A stretch of 64,000 bases of DNA from Bryum argenteum (Eukaryota > Streptophyta > Bryopsida > Bryales > Bryaceae). The translations under genes were made by a program, and so were the position numbers. This document shows positions 10,300 to 22,137 of this stretch, piece by piece; the first letter of the stretch is position 1, and every line of letters begins with the position of its first letter. The stretch is taken from NCBI GenBank assembly GCA_037043015.1, contig CM073323.1, positions 26,192,758 through 26,256,757 of the forward strand, in the 5' to 3' direction. Below the pieces are notes generated by a model that saw only the letters and a program-made list of their open reading frames with translations, was not told the DNA's origin and searched no databases.

Positions 10300-11810
10300 C
10301 CTTCAAATGCCCAAGGGAAGTATGGAGCCTAGAAACACAAGTTTTTTCAAAGTGTCATAGATAAAAATCAAGGAGAGCTATTTAGATCTTAACCCCTAAA
10401 TGGTTTGACTCATTTGTAGTAAAATGAACACATCCTCAAAAGCATTGTCATAGGTGGAGGTAAAAGTGTGTTATCCAAATCTCAACCGTACAATCTTGTC
10501 GTAGACATATTGAACATCATGTGGGTCAAATTTTGAGTCATGAGGCTTCATAGATTGCGAGATCATAATGTATTAATACTCAAAAATGATCACATAATTT
10601 CATCATTTTCACTTTAAAGTGAAAATGCTACCATTAGACTTATTGCAATGAAAAAGTCACCAATTAGAATGTTGTTCACCTTCATCTCAGTAGCATCCTT
10701 GAACAAAAAAAAACCATGAGAAAAATTTCTTTGTGCAAATTATGGCCCTGCAATGGTGAAAACTGCCCTAAATTTTACAAAGGAAAAAATGTCTAAAACT
10801 AGGCTGCTGTCACTGAAATGCATGCCATTAATTCATACTTCATTGTATGGGTCTGAGATTTTCATTACATAAACTAGACTTGATTTGGGACCCAACCCAA
10901 GTGATTTCGTCCAAAACGGAGTCCGGATGAAGAAGTTATGGCTCTCCAAAGTTGGTGTCATCCAAAATGTCGTTTTTCGACATTCGGCCCGCTTAAGGGT
11001 TAAACGTACAATCTTGTGATAGACTTGTTCTTAGTCATGTAGATCATATTTGAAGTTATGAGGTCTTGCAGATTGTGAGATCATAACATATTAGTGCTCA
11101 AATCAAATCACCGAATTGCATAATTTTTACTTCGAAGTGTAAATGTTACTACCGTACCTAGTGCAATGAAAAATACACGAACAACAAATTTGGTCAACTT
11201 GATCCCAACAACACTTGTGTACACCAAAAAAATAAAACAATACACAAATGAAAAGTAGTCAAAACTTCACCTCTTGCACTCAAAGTCTTGCCTTGTCTTC
11301 GAAACACATTTAACACATTCTACCACTTAAACCAAACCTCGATTGTAACCCGTCCAAAAAGAAAGAGTTGAAATTCAACAATGAATGTAGGAGATCTAGC
11401 TCCTAAAAAATCATCCATTTTTCCACTTTTTTTGTTGAAGAAATATCACTAAAGATTCATCATCATAAGTATTTGAATGAAAATTCTTTTCACTAAAATG
11501 GTTTAAATAGTAATCTTAAGATCATACTCAAAAGGAAATTCATGAAAATCTAAATTTGATTTTGCATAGTTAGCTTGTCATAGTAGAACATACCTTAAGT
11601 TTAGGAACCCTAAAACAATAATTTCCTTCATCAAAATGCATGCCATTAATCTTTACATTATTGCATAGGGCCCACAATTTATACCACACTGAAAAGACTT
11701 GATTTGGAACCCTACCAAAGTGAATTCATTCAGAACAAACTGCGGATGGAGAAGTTATGGCTCTTTAAAGTTTTTGCTTTTCGTTCAAAACGTTGTTCTT
11801 CGACTAAGGT
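10300..11810 (+). mobile_element. family A element, copy 2 (outer, interrupted)
   Basis: An old family A copy with TTAA at 10296-10299 and 11811-11814. It starts CCTTCAAATGCCC, a degenerate terminus. Its own sequence is interrupted after 10392 by a second family A element and resumes at 11004 with CGTACAATCTTG, exactly where the uninterrupted copies continue. The right end (GACTAAGGT) is eroded. No coding sequence. Confidence 0.75.
10393..10999 (+). mobile_element. family A element, copy 3 (inner, self-nested)
   Basis: A 607-bp internally shortened copy starting CCCCTAAATGG and ending GCTTAAGGG. It is bounded by TTAA at 10389-10392 and 11000-11003. It sits in an internal TTAA of another copy of its own family; removing it and one TTAA restores the sequence seen in the other copies. 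Confidence 0.82.
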
Positions 11811-11814
11811 TTAA

Positions 11815-12690
11815 AGCACTTAGAGCATCTTCTATTGCCACTCCACTTGCGCCCTAGATCTGCTCATGGTGTGGCGAGTAGGAAAAAACGAGCTCCATTG
11901 CTCATGTCACCCTCCCTCTACATGCCCATTCCCATGCAAGACCCGACCGCGTAAAACCAAGAGAGTCTCAAAGAAGTAGGTCATTTCCATGCAACCCAAC
12001 CCGTGATATATCAAGGGCTTGTCAAGGGGAGGAGGCAAGCCCTTGAAATAAAATTAGAACCCGTAATGCAAATTTGGAGGCTTTGTCCACTTGTCACTCC
12101 CTTTTCGATCATGAATAGTGCTTACTCAAATGGAGAACAACTATTCCCTCGAAAGGGAAGACATCTGAATGGCCCTTCATAATCTTCCCTTGATAGTGGC
12201 CCATGATTCTACAGTGTAAGTACTGGGACGGGTCTCACATGAGAATTGGGGCCTAAGAAGAGGGCTCCCCTACTCAAAGTACTCCAATTGTGCAATACAA
12301 TAATGTTGTGGGGATGCCTATTATTTGGGATTGCTGAATTACCGCCCGTGCGGTGGTCACAGTCAGCTTTTGGAAGTGAACCCCACCACCCTCAACATTA
12401 TAGCCAACTTTGGGAGGGTTGGTAACGTGGATCCTGATCAGGTCAGACTTTTCTGGTACAAGAAAAAAGGGGGAAAAAAAAAAACTACTTCAAAAGTAAG
12501 GTAGGAACAAAAGAAAAATTCCTGAAAACCAGGTGGATGTAATAATATATATTCAGTCATTTAAAGCGACCCCATTTAGCAGAAAAGGAAACTACTCCTC
12601 AAGGAAAGACATGCAAATTTGGCTACCCATGTACCCCCAAAAATGGCCCGCTTTCTGCTGCATGTAACCCCGAACCCTAAATCCCATCGA
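11815..12690. other. intergenic, no gene seen
   Basis: Mixed unique-looking and repeat-like DNA. It begins with AGAGCATCTTCTATTGCC, a phrase reminiscent of hAT/PIF element ends, but I could not find a matching second end. No coding signal. Confidence 0.4.
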
Positions 12691-13569
12691 CACGATGCCA
12701 CCTGAATCCGGGAGCCCCCCAAAACTTGCTGCTTTTTTTTGGGCTATGGCGCCGATCCTTCGTCATTATCACGAGCCATCGCCCGCACTCTTTGCGCTCC
12801 TAGCTCCATCCTTTTCTCTGATTCCCTCCTTGTCCTCCAAACGAAGGGATCTCTACTGCATCGATCACCGCTCTCTGCTCAGATGATTGGAGGTGGCGTT
12901 TAAGCTCCCAAGCTGGTGAGCATCCATCCATTTTGAGCTTCTTAGGGTTGATCGAAATGGAAGTGTGATCGATCGCAACAGTTCGATGAATTTGATTGCT
13001 AGAAAGCAATCGTATAGGTTTCATGTTGTGAATGTTAAGGCGAGCGGTAGATGTGATTTAGTAACACAGAATGTAGTAGGTTATTGCTGATCGCGAGTTC
13101 TGTTTGTGTGGGATCGCATAGATTCCGTTATCGTCTCGGGGTTCAACTTGTGAATGGTGAGATGGAGAGCTTTGTGATTTAGAAACACTGAATGTGTGCA
13201 TGTTGTTGCGTTTTGCCTGTGTGTGATCGCAATAGTTCACGAGCATTTATGCTTGGTGATCGACCATAGATTGTGTTACAAACTCTCAAATGTTGAGATG
13301 AGGGCTAGATGGAGAGCACACATAATGTGTGACTATTGTGAGTTTCGTTTGTGTGCGACCGCAGTAGAGGGGTAACTCAGATGTGAAGGTTCCCGAGATA
13401 GTAACACAGAATATGTATGTTTCAATCAAAGTCTTAGGTGTAGCACTTCAATGTCGTTCACTTTTCTGTGTGGGCCAGTGGATTTCATGTGTGACTGAGT
13501 CCTGGGTCCCGCTTTTGAGCATGATTGCAATTCGCGTTTTAAAGCTCTGCTTGGGGTTCAGGTAGCGAG
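12691..13569 (+). promoter_or_regulatory. probable 5-prime leader and leader intron of the BTB gene
   Basis: GC rises near 12690, where a leader exon probably lies. A GT donor fits at 12916 (CCAAGCTG/GTGAGC) and an acceptor at 13561 (GGGGTTCAG/GTAGCGAG), 8 bp before the BTB start codon. The DNA between has repeated phrases of the kind CGCAATAGTTC..GTGTGTGATCG, typical of a T-rich plant leader intron. Inferred from signals only. Confidence 0.4.
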
Positions 13570-14808
13570 ATGGCTAGCATGATGGAGGAGCCTCCGATGA
13601 CGGTATGGTGTGGGGGAGAGGACGAAGGGCAAGATGTGACAGTAAGATTGGTGGCGAGCGGGATAAGCATAAACGGGAGCGTCGAAGATAGGGAGCCACT
13701 CTTACTCTTAAAGTTACATTCAAATCGATTAAGCAAATGCAGCAAGTACTTCGAGACATGCTTGAGTGAGCGATGGCAGAAACCGAGCGCATCTTCTACG
13801 ATCGAGTTTTCGCTCGAGGTCATCCACGCCGACGTTTCCTGCTACACGGACTGCTTCGAGTGCATGTACTCATCCTACCGAAAAGACTTTCGCGACGTGA
13901 GCTACAGTCTCGCGCTTCTGAAAGTGGCCTCACAGATCGGGTACCACGAGCTCATGGACGCGGTCTCGCGCTACCTCTCCGGGATTCCGTGGTCAGAGCA
14001 GGAAGAGATCAGGATCAGAGAGTACTCGGCATCACCGGATTTTCCCCGCAACTTTACGGATGATCTGGTGAGCCGATTAGGGTTTCACGTGGTGGAGGAG
14101 GAGTGCCAGGAGAAGATGTGCGAGATGATACGGCGGAGTACATGGAGCGCGCTCGGGTGCTGGCAGCCCCAGAACTTTCGTGACTTCATCGAGGAGTTGT
14201 TAGATGGCATTCAGCTCGGCACGAAGTTCATGGAGACAGTCGTCCCGATCATCATCGAAGTCGCCAAAGACAGGTTCGTGGAGTTCGAGAACGATTGCCT
14301 GGAAGCCGATCGATTCTCTCGCGTTGCCAACTTCGCAGAGCACGTCTCCGGAATGTGCTGGATTTTGAACCTGTTATTGAACACGAACGTCGCTGAGGAG
14401 CTTGTTCAATGCTTACTGCACCTGAACACCATTCCTGATTATCTCACCACCGCGAACTCGTATGACGTTGAGGATGTCGGACTTGCTGGTCTGGAGATGG
14501 CGAAACTTGTGCTCCGAATGTACAAAGAAGTGGCTGCCGGTCGTTTGCTCTTGAGAACTGCGGAGCGCGTTGCTCTTGTGAAGAACTGGCATGAGCTTCT
14601 TGAAGCGTATCTGCCGAAGGAGGATTACGATGATGCTACGAAACCTTTGTTCGCGACGTTGCCTCTCGAGGAGCAGATCGAACATGTTAACCTTCAGGAA
14701 GACTCGTATGTGGACTTCATTGATGCTAGGTCGCTTGCTACTCTCATGAAGAAGAATTGGTCGGCGTTGGATGGCAGAACTTGGCATCCTCCCGTCCTTG
14801 AAGGTTAG
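13570..14808 (+). CDS. BTB/POZ domain protein (plant At1g63850/At3g50780-like)
   Basis: A single-exon frame of 412 aa. Residues about 20-140 form a BTB/POZ domain: DVTVRLVA strand, the conserved LKLHSNRLSKCSKYFETCLSERW helix-turn, then CFECMYSSYR and LLKVASQIGYHELMDAVSRYL. The long alpha-helical C-terminal half (about 150-412) resembles the plant-specific group of BTB proteins without MATH or NPH3 domains. Such proteins usually act as substrate adaptors for cullin-3 ubiquitin ligases; the substrate is unknown. A GT right at the end (14804) allows a phase-compatible splice to an exon at 15176-15300, which would replace the last residue with a 42-residue basic tail. Confidence 0.85.
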   Translation: MASMMEEPPMTVWCGGEDEGQDVTVRLVASGISINGSVEDREPLLLLKLHSNRLSKCSKYFETCLSERWQKPSASSTIEFSLEVIHADVSCYTDCFECMYSSYRKDFRDVSYSLALLKVASQIGYHELMDAVSRYLSGIPWSEQEEIRIREYSASPDFPRNFTDDLVSRLGFHVVEEECQEKMCEMIRRSTWSALGCWQPQNFRDFIEELLDGIQLGTKFMETVVPIIIEVAKDRFVEFENDCLEADRFSRVANFAEHVSGMCWILNLLLNTNVAEELVQCLLHLNTIPDYLTTANSYDVEDVGLAGLEMAKLVLRMYKEVAAGRLLLRTAERVALVKNWHELLEAYLPKEDYDDATKPLFATLPLEEQIEHVNLQEDSYVDFIDARSLATLMKKNWSALDGRTWHPPVLEG

Positions 14809-14869
14809 CCCAACTCCGCAACCAACCTTTAGCTTGTCCTACCATGTCCATTGCTTGAGTTCCACGGCC

Positions 14870-15125
14870 ACCAGCGATTGCTCGAATGCCGAGGCAGCCA
14901 TGGCCACCATCGATTGCTTGAATGCCGAAGAAGCCATGGCCAGCAGCAATTGCTTGGATGCCGAGGAAGCCATGGGTAGCATCGATTGCTTGATTGTCGA
15001 GTAGGCCATCTCTAGCAGCAATTTCTTGGATGCCGAGGAAGCCCAGGCTACCATCAGTTGCTGAGGTAGCCATGTGTAGCATCAGTTGTTTGGATGCCGA
15101 GTAAGCTAAGTCCAGCATCAATCAC
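14870..15125. repeat. 36-bp minisatellite
   Basis: About seven imperfect units of the type AGCATCGATTGCTTGGATGC + CGAGGAAGCCATGGST, nearly all 36 bp (one is 28 bp). Because 36 is a multiple of three, open frames run through it on both strands; these look like by-products, not genes. It lies just after the BTB stop, in the 3-prime UTR or an alternative last intron. Confidence 0.9.
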
Positions 15126-15175
15126 TATGCAAGCCAGAGATTCTGAAGCTGCTGGTGATGGCAAATATTTGGCAG

Positions 15176-15300
15176 GGATGCAATCGAGGAAGGAGATGAG
15201 CAGCAGCGATGGAGTGGGAGACGAAGGCAGTAGTAGACCTGCAGGAAAAGCCAAGAGGAGGAAACCCCGAAGAAAGCAAGCTCCACCACCGAGTGCATGA
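15176..15300 (+). CDS. possible alternative last exon of the BTB gene
   Basis: If the GT at 14804 is used as donor and the AG at 15174-15175 as acceptor, the BTB frame continues in phase to a TGA at 15298-15300. The added 42 residues include a strongly basic run (KAKRRKPRRK) that could be a nuclear localisation signal, then a proline-rich end. The frame fit could be chance (one in three) and the acceptor tract is weak. Confidence 0.3.
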
Positions 15301-15568
15301 ACATGGTTTCCACTTGCATACGTTGTGCCAATGTGGTCCGAAACACGCCGTCGTTCGACCCTTGGTGCAGATTTTTGTATATATCTTGCTCATGCATTTG
15401 AAACCAAATGTGGGCTTGTTTCCACTTATCGATTATTTCTATAGATTTTGAAGAGAATCTGTTATGATGCGAAGCTTTTGTGAAGCATAGTGTACTTGCG
15501 GATTTACAGTAGTGGTGCTACAATGGGTGTAGTTATACAAGTCGCGTACAAAGCAAAGACGAGCACGA
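15301..15568. other. intergenic, probable BTB gene 3-prime UTR
   Basis: AT-rich downstream region with no coding signal. Confidence 0.4.
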
Positions 15569-15852
15569 GGGGCTTTTTTCCAACAGAATTTGCTCTGTAG
15601 CTCTCACTATACTCAACTTTTCTCTCAAAATATTAAATTGGTCACCTTCTTATGATGCATTCAAAATGTGAAATTTTACAATTCAAATCACAATTTGTTT
15701 GAGTGATTTTGTGCTTTAAAATGATTGTGGTAGTAGGTTGGGGTTGAACATAGTCTTGTAGGAGATTGGTACATTCATGATGTCCAAGTTCAAAAGATGT
15801 TGTGATCCAATTTTGGGCTGCCCGATTTAGACCCATAGGAGTTTAAGGGTGA
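15569..15852 (+). mobile_element. family B TTAA-type MITE, copy 1 (left end lost)
   Basis: About 284 bp matching the element at 37139-37491 throughout: TCTCACTATACTCAACTTTTC, the GGTCACCTTCTTATGATGCA block and the ending TTTAAGGGT. The first roughly 20 bp of the element are missing and the right flank is TGAA rather than TTAA. No coding capacity. Confidence 0.75.
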
Positions 15853-15954
15853 AGTCCCGTGTTTTTGCAAATCAACACTTGGAATCGCTTTAAATTAAGT
15901 GTGATCAACTTCAACCTAGTTAAGTTACTTAGAAAAGGTGTTTGTTTGCATTGT

Positions 15955-16873
15955 AAGCATTTTCAAAAAAAGTGTCAAAAATGAAAATGAAGATAAGCTA
16001 TTTAGATCTCAACCGTACAAACGTGTAATAGACTTGTCGTAGGTCATGTAAACCAAATTTTGAGTCATGAGTCCTCAGAGATTAAAAGATCGTAATGTGT
16101 AGTACACAAAACAAAATTTCATCATTTTCACTGTAGAGTGCAAATTCTACCAACAAAGCTACTTTATTGAAAAAACTCCAACTAAAAAGTTATTTACCTT
16201 CATCTCAATAGTACCCTTGTACAAAAAAAAGAGTTGTCAAACATAATAATTGACTCAAATACTAGCCTTGCAATAGAGAAAAATGCCAAAAAAAATTACA
16301 AAGGAAAAATAGTGCAGAACTAGACCCTTTGCACTCAAATCTACACCTTATCATTAAACATCTCCGATATACTACTAAGTACAAACTCTAAATGGAATCC
16401 ATCTCAAAAAATAAAGTTGAAACTCAATTGTGGATGAATGAAATGTTTCTCTTCAAAAGTCAACTATTTTTTCACTTTTTTCATTGTGGAAGCATCACTG
16501 CAAATCTAATACCAAAAGTGTTTGGATCAAAAATCTTCCAACTAGAAAGTTGTTAGATTGCATCTTAAGATCATGATCATGTAAAAAAAAATCATCAAAA
16601 ACTACTTCTGATTTTTACATAATTGACTTGCAGTGGTAAAACATGCCTAATATTTGATAATCCAAACCAAAAGGTGCCTTCACTAAAATGCATGCCATTA
16701 ATTTATACTTTATTGCATAGGGCCTACAATTTGTACCTCACAAAAGACCTTATTTGGAAGCCTATCCAAGTGATTTCGTCCAAAACGGAGTTTGGATGAA
16801 GGACTTATGGCTCTTCAAAGTTTTCTATCATTCATCCAAAATGTAGAAAAATGACAGTGGGGACATTTAGGGG
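15955..16873 (+). mobile_element. family A element, copy 4
   Basis: About 0.92 kb with the family A interior (GATCTCAACCGTACAAAC near 16006; the CAAAACGGAG block near 16781) and right terminus GGGGACATTTAGGGG. The left terminus is not recognisable, so the left edge is approximate, and the TTAA flank is eroded. Confidence 0.75.
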
Positions 16874-19800
16874 CTACACATTTTAGCACTCTATCATTGG
16901 TTTTGCTCCATTTTTTAGTACTCTCGCTTACGAACCGGCATCGCCGCTTCCGTTTGAACTCTTGGTAATGATTATAGCATGCCCAGCCCCGTGCTTCATG
17001 CCGGGTTGCTCGGTCGCATGAAAAGCTTGCAGGTAATGCTTGGTTGGACGTCGCAACCCCACCCTAGGCTAAAAGACAAGGCTGAGGAAAAGGCCGCTCA
17101 CCAATCACATTTGCTCATAAGCTAGTTATATCAAAATTATTTTTTGCCAATAATGTCTCTGCCACATGGCACTCTACCATTGATTAATGGGGACGCCAAA
17201 ACGTGAATGAAAGCACATGATAACTAGGAATTATGGTGTCCTAGAATTCAGGAGACCACAACCATCTTGACCGGGTTACAGGGATAGTGTGTGGGCTGGG
17301 TTCCTCACACTCCAAACAAGGCTCCACTCTGGGGCCCAAGGCTCCACTCTCCAGCCCACAATGGACTCATGGAGAACCGGAGTCCCATGACCTGGACCGT
17401 ATCCTCCTTGGATCCAGGCGGATTTCAGGAGCGGGTATTGGGGCAGGGCATAAAGAGTACTACCCTACGGTTCATAGGGAGCTTCTCGGGCAATCGTGCG
17501 GACACTTTCTAAAGCACATTACAACGTGGAGGTAGGAAAGGAAACGAGGGTTTCCTTGGCCGACTATTTTAGGCTTTCCGTTGTATTTCACTTCGCGTCT
17601 GCAATGCGCAGGTGATCTTTTTTGGTGTTGGTGCCGTTCGTGCTACTTCCCGTGTCGAAATTGGTTGCGCTTTAGCTGGTGTGAGAGCGGAGCGGGTTGG
17701 AATTGGCTTTGTGCTCCGGAACATATCCAGTCGATTGGCCTGTGCATGATTCTCCAGAAACCCGCTTTCAATTGCGTTTCCGTTTTGGATCAGTTCGAGT
17801 ATCTGCAATTCATCATACGTTCCGCTCGCACGTCAGCTAAATGGTAACCATTTTGACACTTTACCAATCTCTGCTGTGGCTTGGTGCGGTGATGGAGGTC
17901 ATGCCCACTGCCTCTGGAGTAGCTGAGTAGCATGCTCTTTAAGATGAAGAAGAACATGCTGAAAGCGATGCAGCTTGTATTTCGAAGATTTCCCTGACAG
18001 CCTGAGTTTCGGGACGGACGCGGAATGACCGTCTGCTCAACTGGCTGGCGTGCCAGTTGACGAGGTACGTGCTGATTGAGTTCTTGCAAGAATTGCACAA
18101 CAAGCACGTCATGCATCTATCGAGAAGTGTAAGCAAGCATCTTATGTACCTTGTAGATCTCAATTTCTCGATCGTGGATATCCAAAGTGGGTTTCAATCT
18201 TCAAACGCTTCATGATATGTGCACTATTTATGCGTGAGCGCCATGAAGATTTAGCACTGGGGTATGAAACTCTGACTTGTGTCCTCGAATTTGACTCGAC
18301 AGTAAGCAGCAATGTATCGTATTCTTGTTAAATTCACCGTTGCTGGTGGATTGTTGCTTAACTCGTATCACCTCGGAGGTATGTCTCTCATCCATCACTT
18401 CCCGTTCTTTGTATATATTTGTGAGACACTGGCCGTTGCTTCTGATTCTGGCTGGGCTTGGCAGACCTATCCTGGTGTGGATACACTGCACCAGTGCCAA
18501 CGTCAGACGTATCAGTGCATGGTTCATGTCAATAGTAAGTGTTTAGAACCGAAGGTTTCTTGTCATCAGCAGGTATTGTTATGATGGAGTTGTGGTGGCA
18601 AGGGGCACGATTTTGCATGTGCTTTGACAAGGTCGTGACGTCTGAGCAGTCTTGCAACACCTAGCCTGCGCACAGAGCATATATGTGGGTTGCTCAAGCG
18701 GAGGCAGATGGAGGAGTCCGATCTTGCCGTCTAATCGCCGTCTCTTGTGTCTTGTGTGTTTACCGTGTGTTTACCACTCCCCAACTCAGGTAACCAATCA
18801 CATGCGAGAGTAATCTAGTAAAACGATATTCACACGCGCATCGCCACCCTTGCATACTAGTGTGAAACCAGACTGTTTGCATTGCAGGAGTGAGTACGTC
18901 CCTAATGTGGAAAGAGAGAGGGGAGCTTTTGAGCAGATTCATTGGGCAGTCAAATTGCCTACCCTTCTTTCACTCAACACTGGATTTTCTGCTTGCCACA
19001 TGGCCTTGTGATTTCATGGTGGGCCAATCATGCCTACGAGCAAGCAAATTGGCTGCCTGTATGGGGCAATGATTCGTGGCAGCTACCAAGCAGGCATCCT
19101 AGAATTTGTGGGGACCTCCCAAGACCGTTCTTGATAATTTTGAATTCAAATTTGAGGTCTGCAACCCCAAGTTACCCTTGGAAGCCTACTCCTTGGCATC
19201 TAATGTCTATACATCAAAAAATTAGGGGGCTCGGTACCCCTCCTCCATCCTCCTTGGTAGCTGCTACGAACGCTTACCCGCCCCTATGCCTCATGTGCCT
19301 GCAAAGTAACATTTTGCGTCTCTGGAGCTGGGAAAGAGAAGAATCAGTTCTGCAATTCTGTACATCGAGACTGGATATACTTCCATCTGGTTATGATGGT
19401 AGACCTGCCTAGGACATATAAATTTGGACTTGTGATGAGTTCTATGCTTGCAGCATTGGCTGCTGTACTTGTGTCTTTTCTGAATGCTTTGCATTTTCTG
19501 GTGATTTGCAAACTTTCTTGTGCCACAGTACGTCTTGTCTGAAACTAGTAAACCAGTTTACGCCCTGAGGTCGTTCGTACTAGAAACTTCTCTTTTGATG
19601 TGCCACTAGTGTAATTGAAAGTAATAGGTTTGAGCATAAGGAATTTTCAACTCAAATGGTCTTTTTGGAAAGGTATGGACAATTACTACGATTTGCAAAT
19701 AGTTTTGACTTCATTTGACCTGAATATACCTGAGTCAAATCAACCTAAGGCGAGCCTCTTGAAATTTTAGAGGTCAACTATATTTGTCAACAACATAAAA

Positions 19801-20600
19801 TGTCTTAACTACACCAGCTTTTACGTTTGAATCTCTCTAAAGGTATGTTTGCATTTCGCCTGGCTGGTGGTCTTAGAGGGTGATTGTATCTATGTAGAAG
19901 AGTGTTCCTACCTACATTTTGTAATAGTTTCTCCAGTATGAAGTAGTTCCAATCGGGTGAGCTTAAAGCAGGCCGGCGAGCTGGTCATGGAGTCCCTCGA
20001 CCCTACCTGCCCGCCCGATCCCCTGTCCAACCAAAAATTCCATTTTTTAATGTTTTTTGCGTTTAGGGATGCCCTCTTATGTTTTTTAAAAAAAATTCTG
20101 AGTTTAGGAATGGGGTCTACGACCCCGTTCTACTACAGTAGGTGCCTCATGGAGCTATGGGTGACATCAACCATTAAAAATTAGGGGGCAAAAATACCCC
20201 AATTTTTATTTTTTGGGGAGGGATTATTTGCCCCCGGAGAGGCTCAGTGATCAGCTCACTGGCCTCCTTTAAGGAGATCCGTTCCAATCCCACAAACTTT
20301 AAGAAATGGATATAGGCTAAGATTTGGGGATGATATTAGTTATTTAATCATGAGCAGGCAATCGCCAAAGGAGCACAGCAATAGAAAATAATTCCATTCC
20401 ATTACGACCATTTTGAAGTGGTCAAATGGTCTTAGTCAATATGGCACTTGGGAGGCCATTATGTAGTAGTGGCTACTATTCACAACACTTTCCAAATCTC
20501 ATTGTTGACACCTCTCATAAAAAGGAGGGCTTACTCTTAGAACTGTGGAGATGCTAAGTTTCAATATTTGTTGGTTATAAAGGCTTGGCGGGAAAGAACC
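16874..20600. other. gene-poor stretch, possible non-coding transcription unit
   Basis: About 3.7 kb. 17550-18700 has higher GC and many weak splice-like signals but no conserved domain in any frame, so it could be a decayed gene or a long non-coding RNA. 18890-19100 has GC near 50 percent without coding sense. A phrase ending ATTAGGGGGC then poly-C recurs at 19222 and 20180, hinting at another dispersed repeat. I support no gene here. Confidence 0.4.
20230..20325 (+). mobile_element. tRNA-derived SINE-like fragment
   Basis: GGAGAGGCTCAGTGATCAGC resembles an A box region, and 39 bp later CCGTTCCAATCCC resembles a B box (one mismatch to GTTCGAATC). The spacing is right for a pol III tRNA-type promoter, but the rest does not fold as a tRNA, which suggests a SINE head. 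Confidence 0.45.
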
Positions 20601-20604
20601 TCAA

Positions 20605-21558
20605 CCGCTAAATGTCCCAATTTTTAGCCAAAAAAAACACATTCTCAAAAAAAGTGATGTAGATGAAAATGAAGGTAGGTCAAGTAGATCTTAACTATGG
20701 AACCGTATAGCAGACTTACTGTAGGTCATGTGGGTCAAATTTTGAGCCATGAGGCCTTCTACATTGCACGATCATAGCATATTAATGTGCAAAAAAGATT
20801 TCAAAATTTCATCATTTTCACTTTGAGGTGGAATTGCTACCAATATACCAATTGCAATGAAAAAATCACCAACTATATAGATATTCACCTTTATCCCAAT
20901 AATACCTTTGACAAAAAAAATCAATCAAAATGTTTTTTTGGCTCAAATAATAGTTTTACAATGGTAAAAACTACCTCGGAATTTACAAAAGAAAAAAGGT
21001 TAAAAACTATACTGCTTGCACTAAGATGCATGCCATGTCTTCCTCACACATTGGATGATTGAGTTTAAGATTTATACCACTATAATAAGAGTCCAACTCG
21101 ACAAACAAAATTAAAATTCAACGGTAGATGAAGGAGAAACAACTCCTTGAAAACCATGTAACTTTTCAATATAAAAAACATTATAAAAGAATCTAACACC
21201 TAGGATATTTTAACCAAAAATCTTCCAACTACAAATATGTTGAATTTCATCTTTGATCATACTTATCCAACAACATAACTATGCAAAACTAGATTGGATT
21301 TTACATAATTGGCTTGCAATGATAAAACATGCCCCATGTTTGAATACCCAAAAACAAGAGTTGCCTTCTCTAGAATTCTTGCCATAAAGTCATATTTTCT
21401 TACGTAGAATTGAAAATTTTGCCACACAAACTATACTTGATTTGGTACTTAACTCAAGTGATTTCATCTGAAACCGACCCTCGATAAAGAAGATATGGCT
21501 CTATATAGTTGCTACCTTCTATCTAAAATTTTGTTATTCTACATACGGCCCGTAAATG
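20605..21558 (+). mobile_element. family A element, copy 5
   Basis: 954 bp starting CCGCTAAATGTCCC (flank TCAA, a one-base change from TTAA) and ending CGGCCCGTAAATG next to TTAA (21559-21562). The interior matches the other copies. Its right TTAA is shared with the next element, so the two stand head to tail with a single TTAA between them. Confidence 0.78.
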
Positions 21559-22137
21559 TTAACCCCTAAGCTTGGCTTGACTTATTTTAGCAAAAGAACA
21601 CAATTTCAAATAAGCTTCTCAAATGGAAAGAAATGTAAGTAATTTAAATCTCAACTGTATAATCTTGTAGTAGACATAGTGTAGATCATGTCATGGGTCA
21701 AATTTGGAGTCATGAGGCCTCATAGATTGCAAGATCGTATCATATTAGTATATAAAAAACATCACAAAAACTCAACTTTTCACTTTGAAGTGAAAATGCT
21801 ACCCTTAAACTAGTATTCCAATGAAAACATCACCAACTACAAAGATGCTTACCTTCATCTCAATAGCACCCTTGAACCAAAAAAAAACAACCATGAGAAA
21901 AATTTCATTGTGCAACTAAAGGACTTGCAATGAGGAAAACTGCCCTAAAATTTGCAACAAAAAAATAGTCCAAAACTAGGCCCTTTGTTCAAAAATGGAA
22001 GTCATAACTTCCTCACATCTTGAATGGAATTAAGGTTTTTACTACAAAAATCTATATTCAAATTGGAATCCAACTCAACAAACAAAAATGAAATTCAAAA
22101 ATGGGTTGATGAGAAATTTCTCCTAAAAAATCATGTA

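Noticed and set aside
14744-15121. Long frames on both strands through the BTB downstream repeat
   Set aside because: The 36-bp unit is a multiple of three and keeps all frames open by construction.
18890-19110. Possible miRNA precursor with AGAGAGAGG and a TTGGCTGCCTGTATGGGG segment
   Set aside because: Looks superficially like miR156/529 or miR160 precursors, but neither mature sequence is present and the arms do not pair well.
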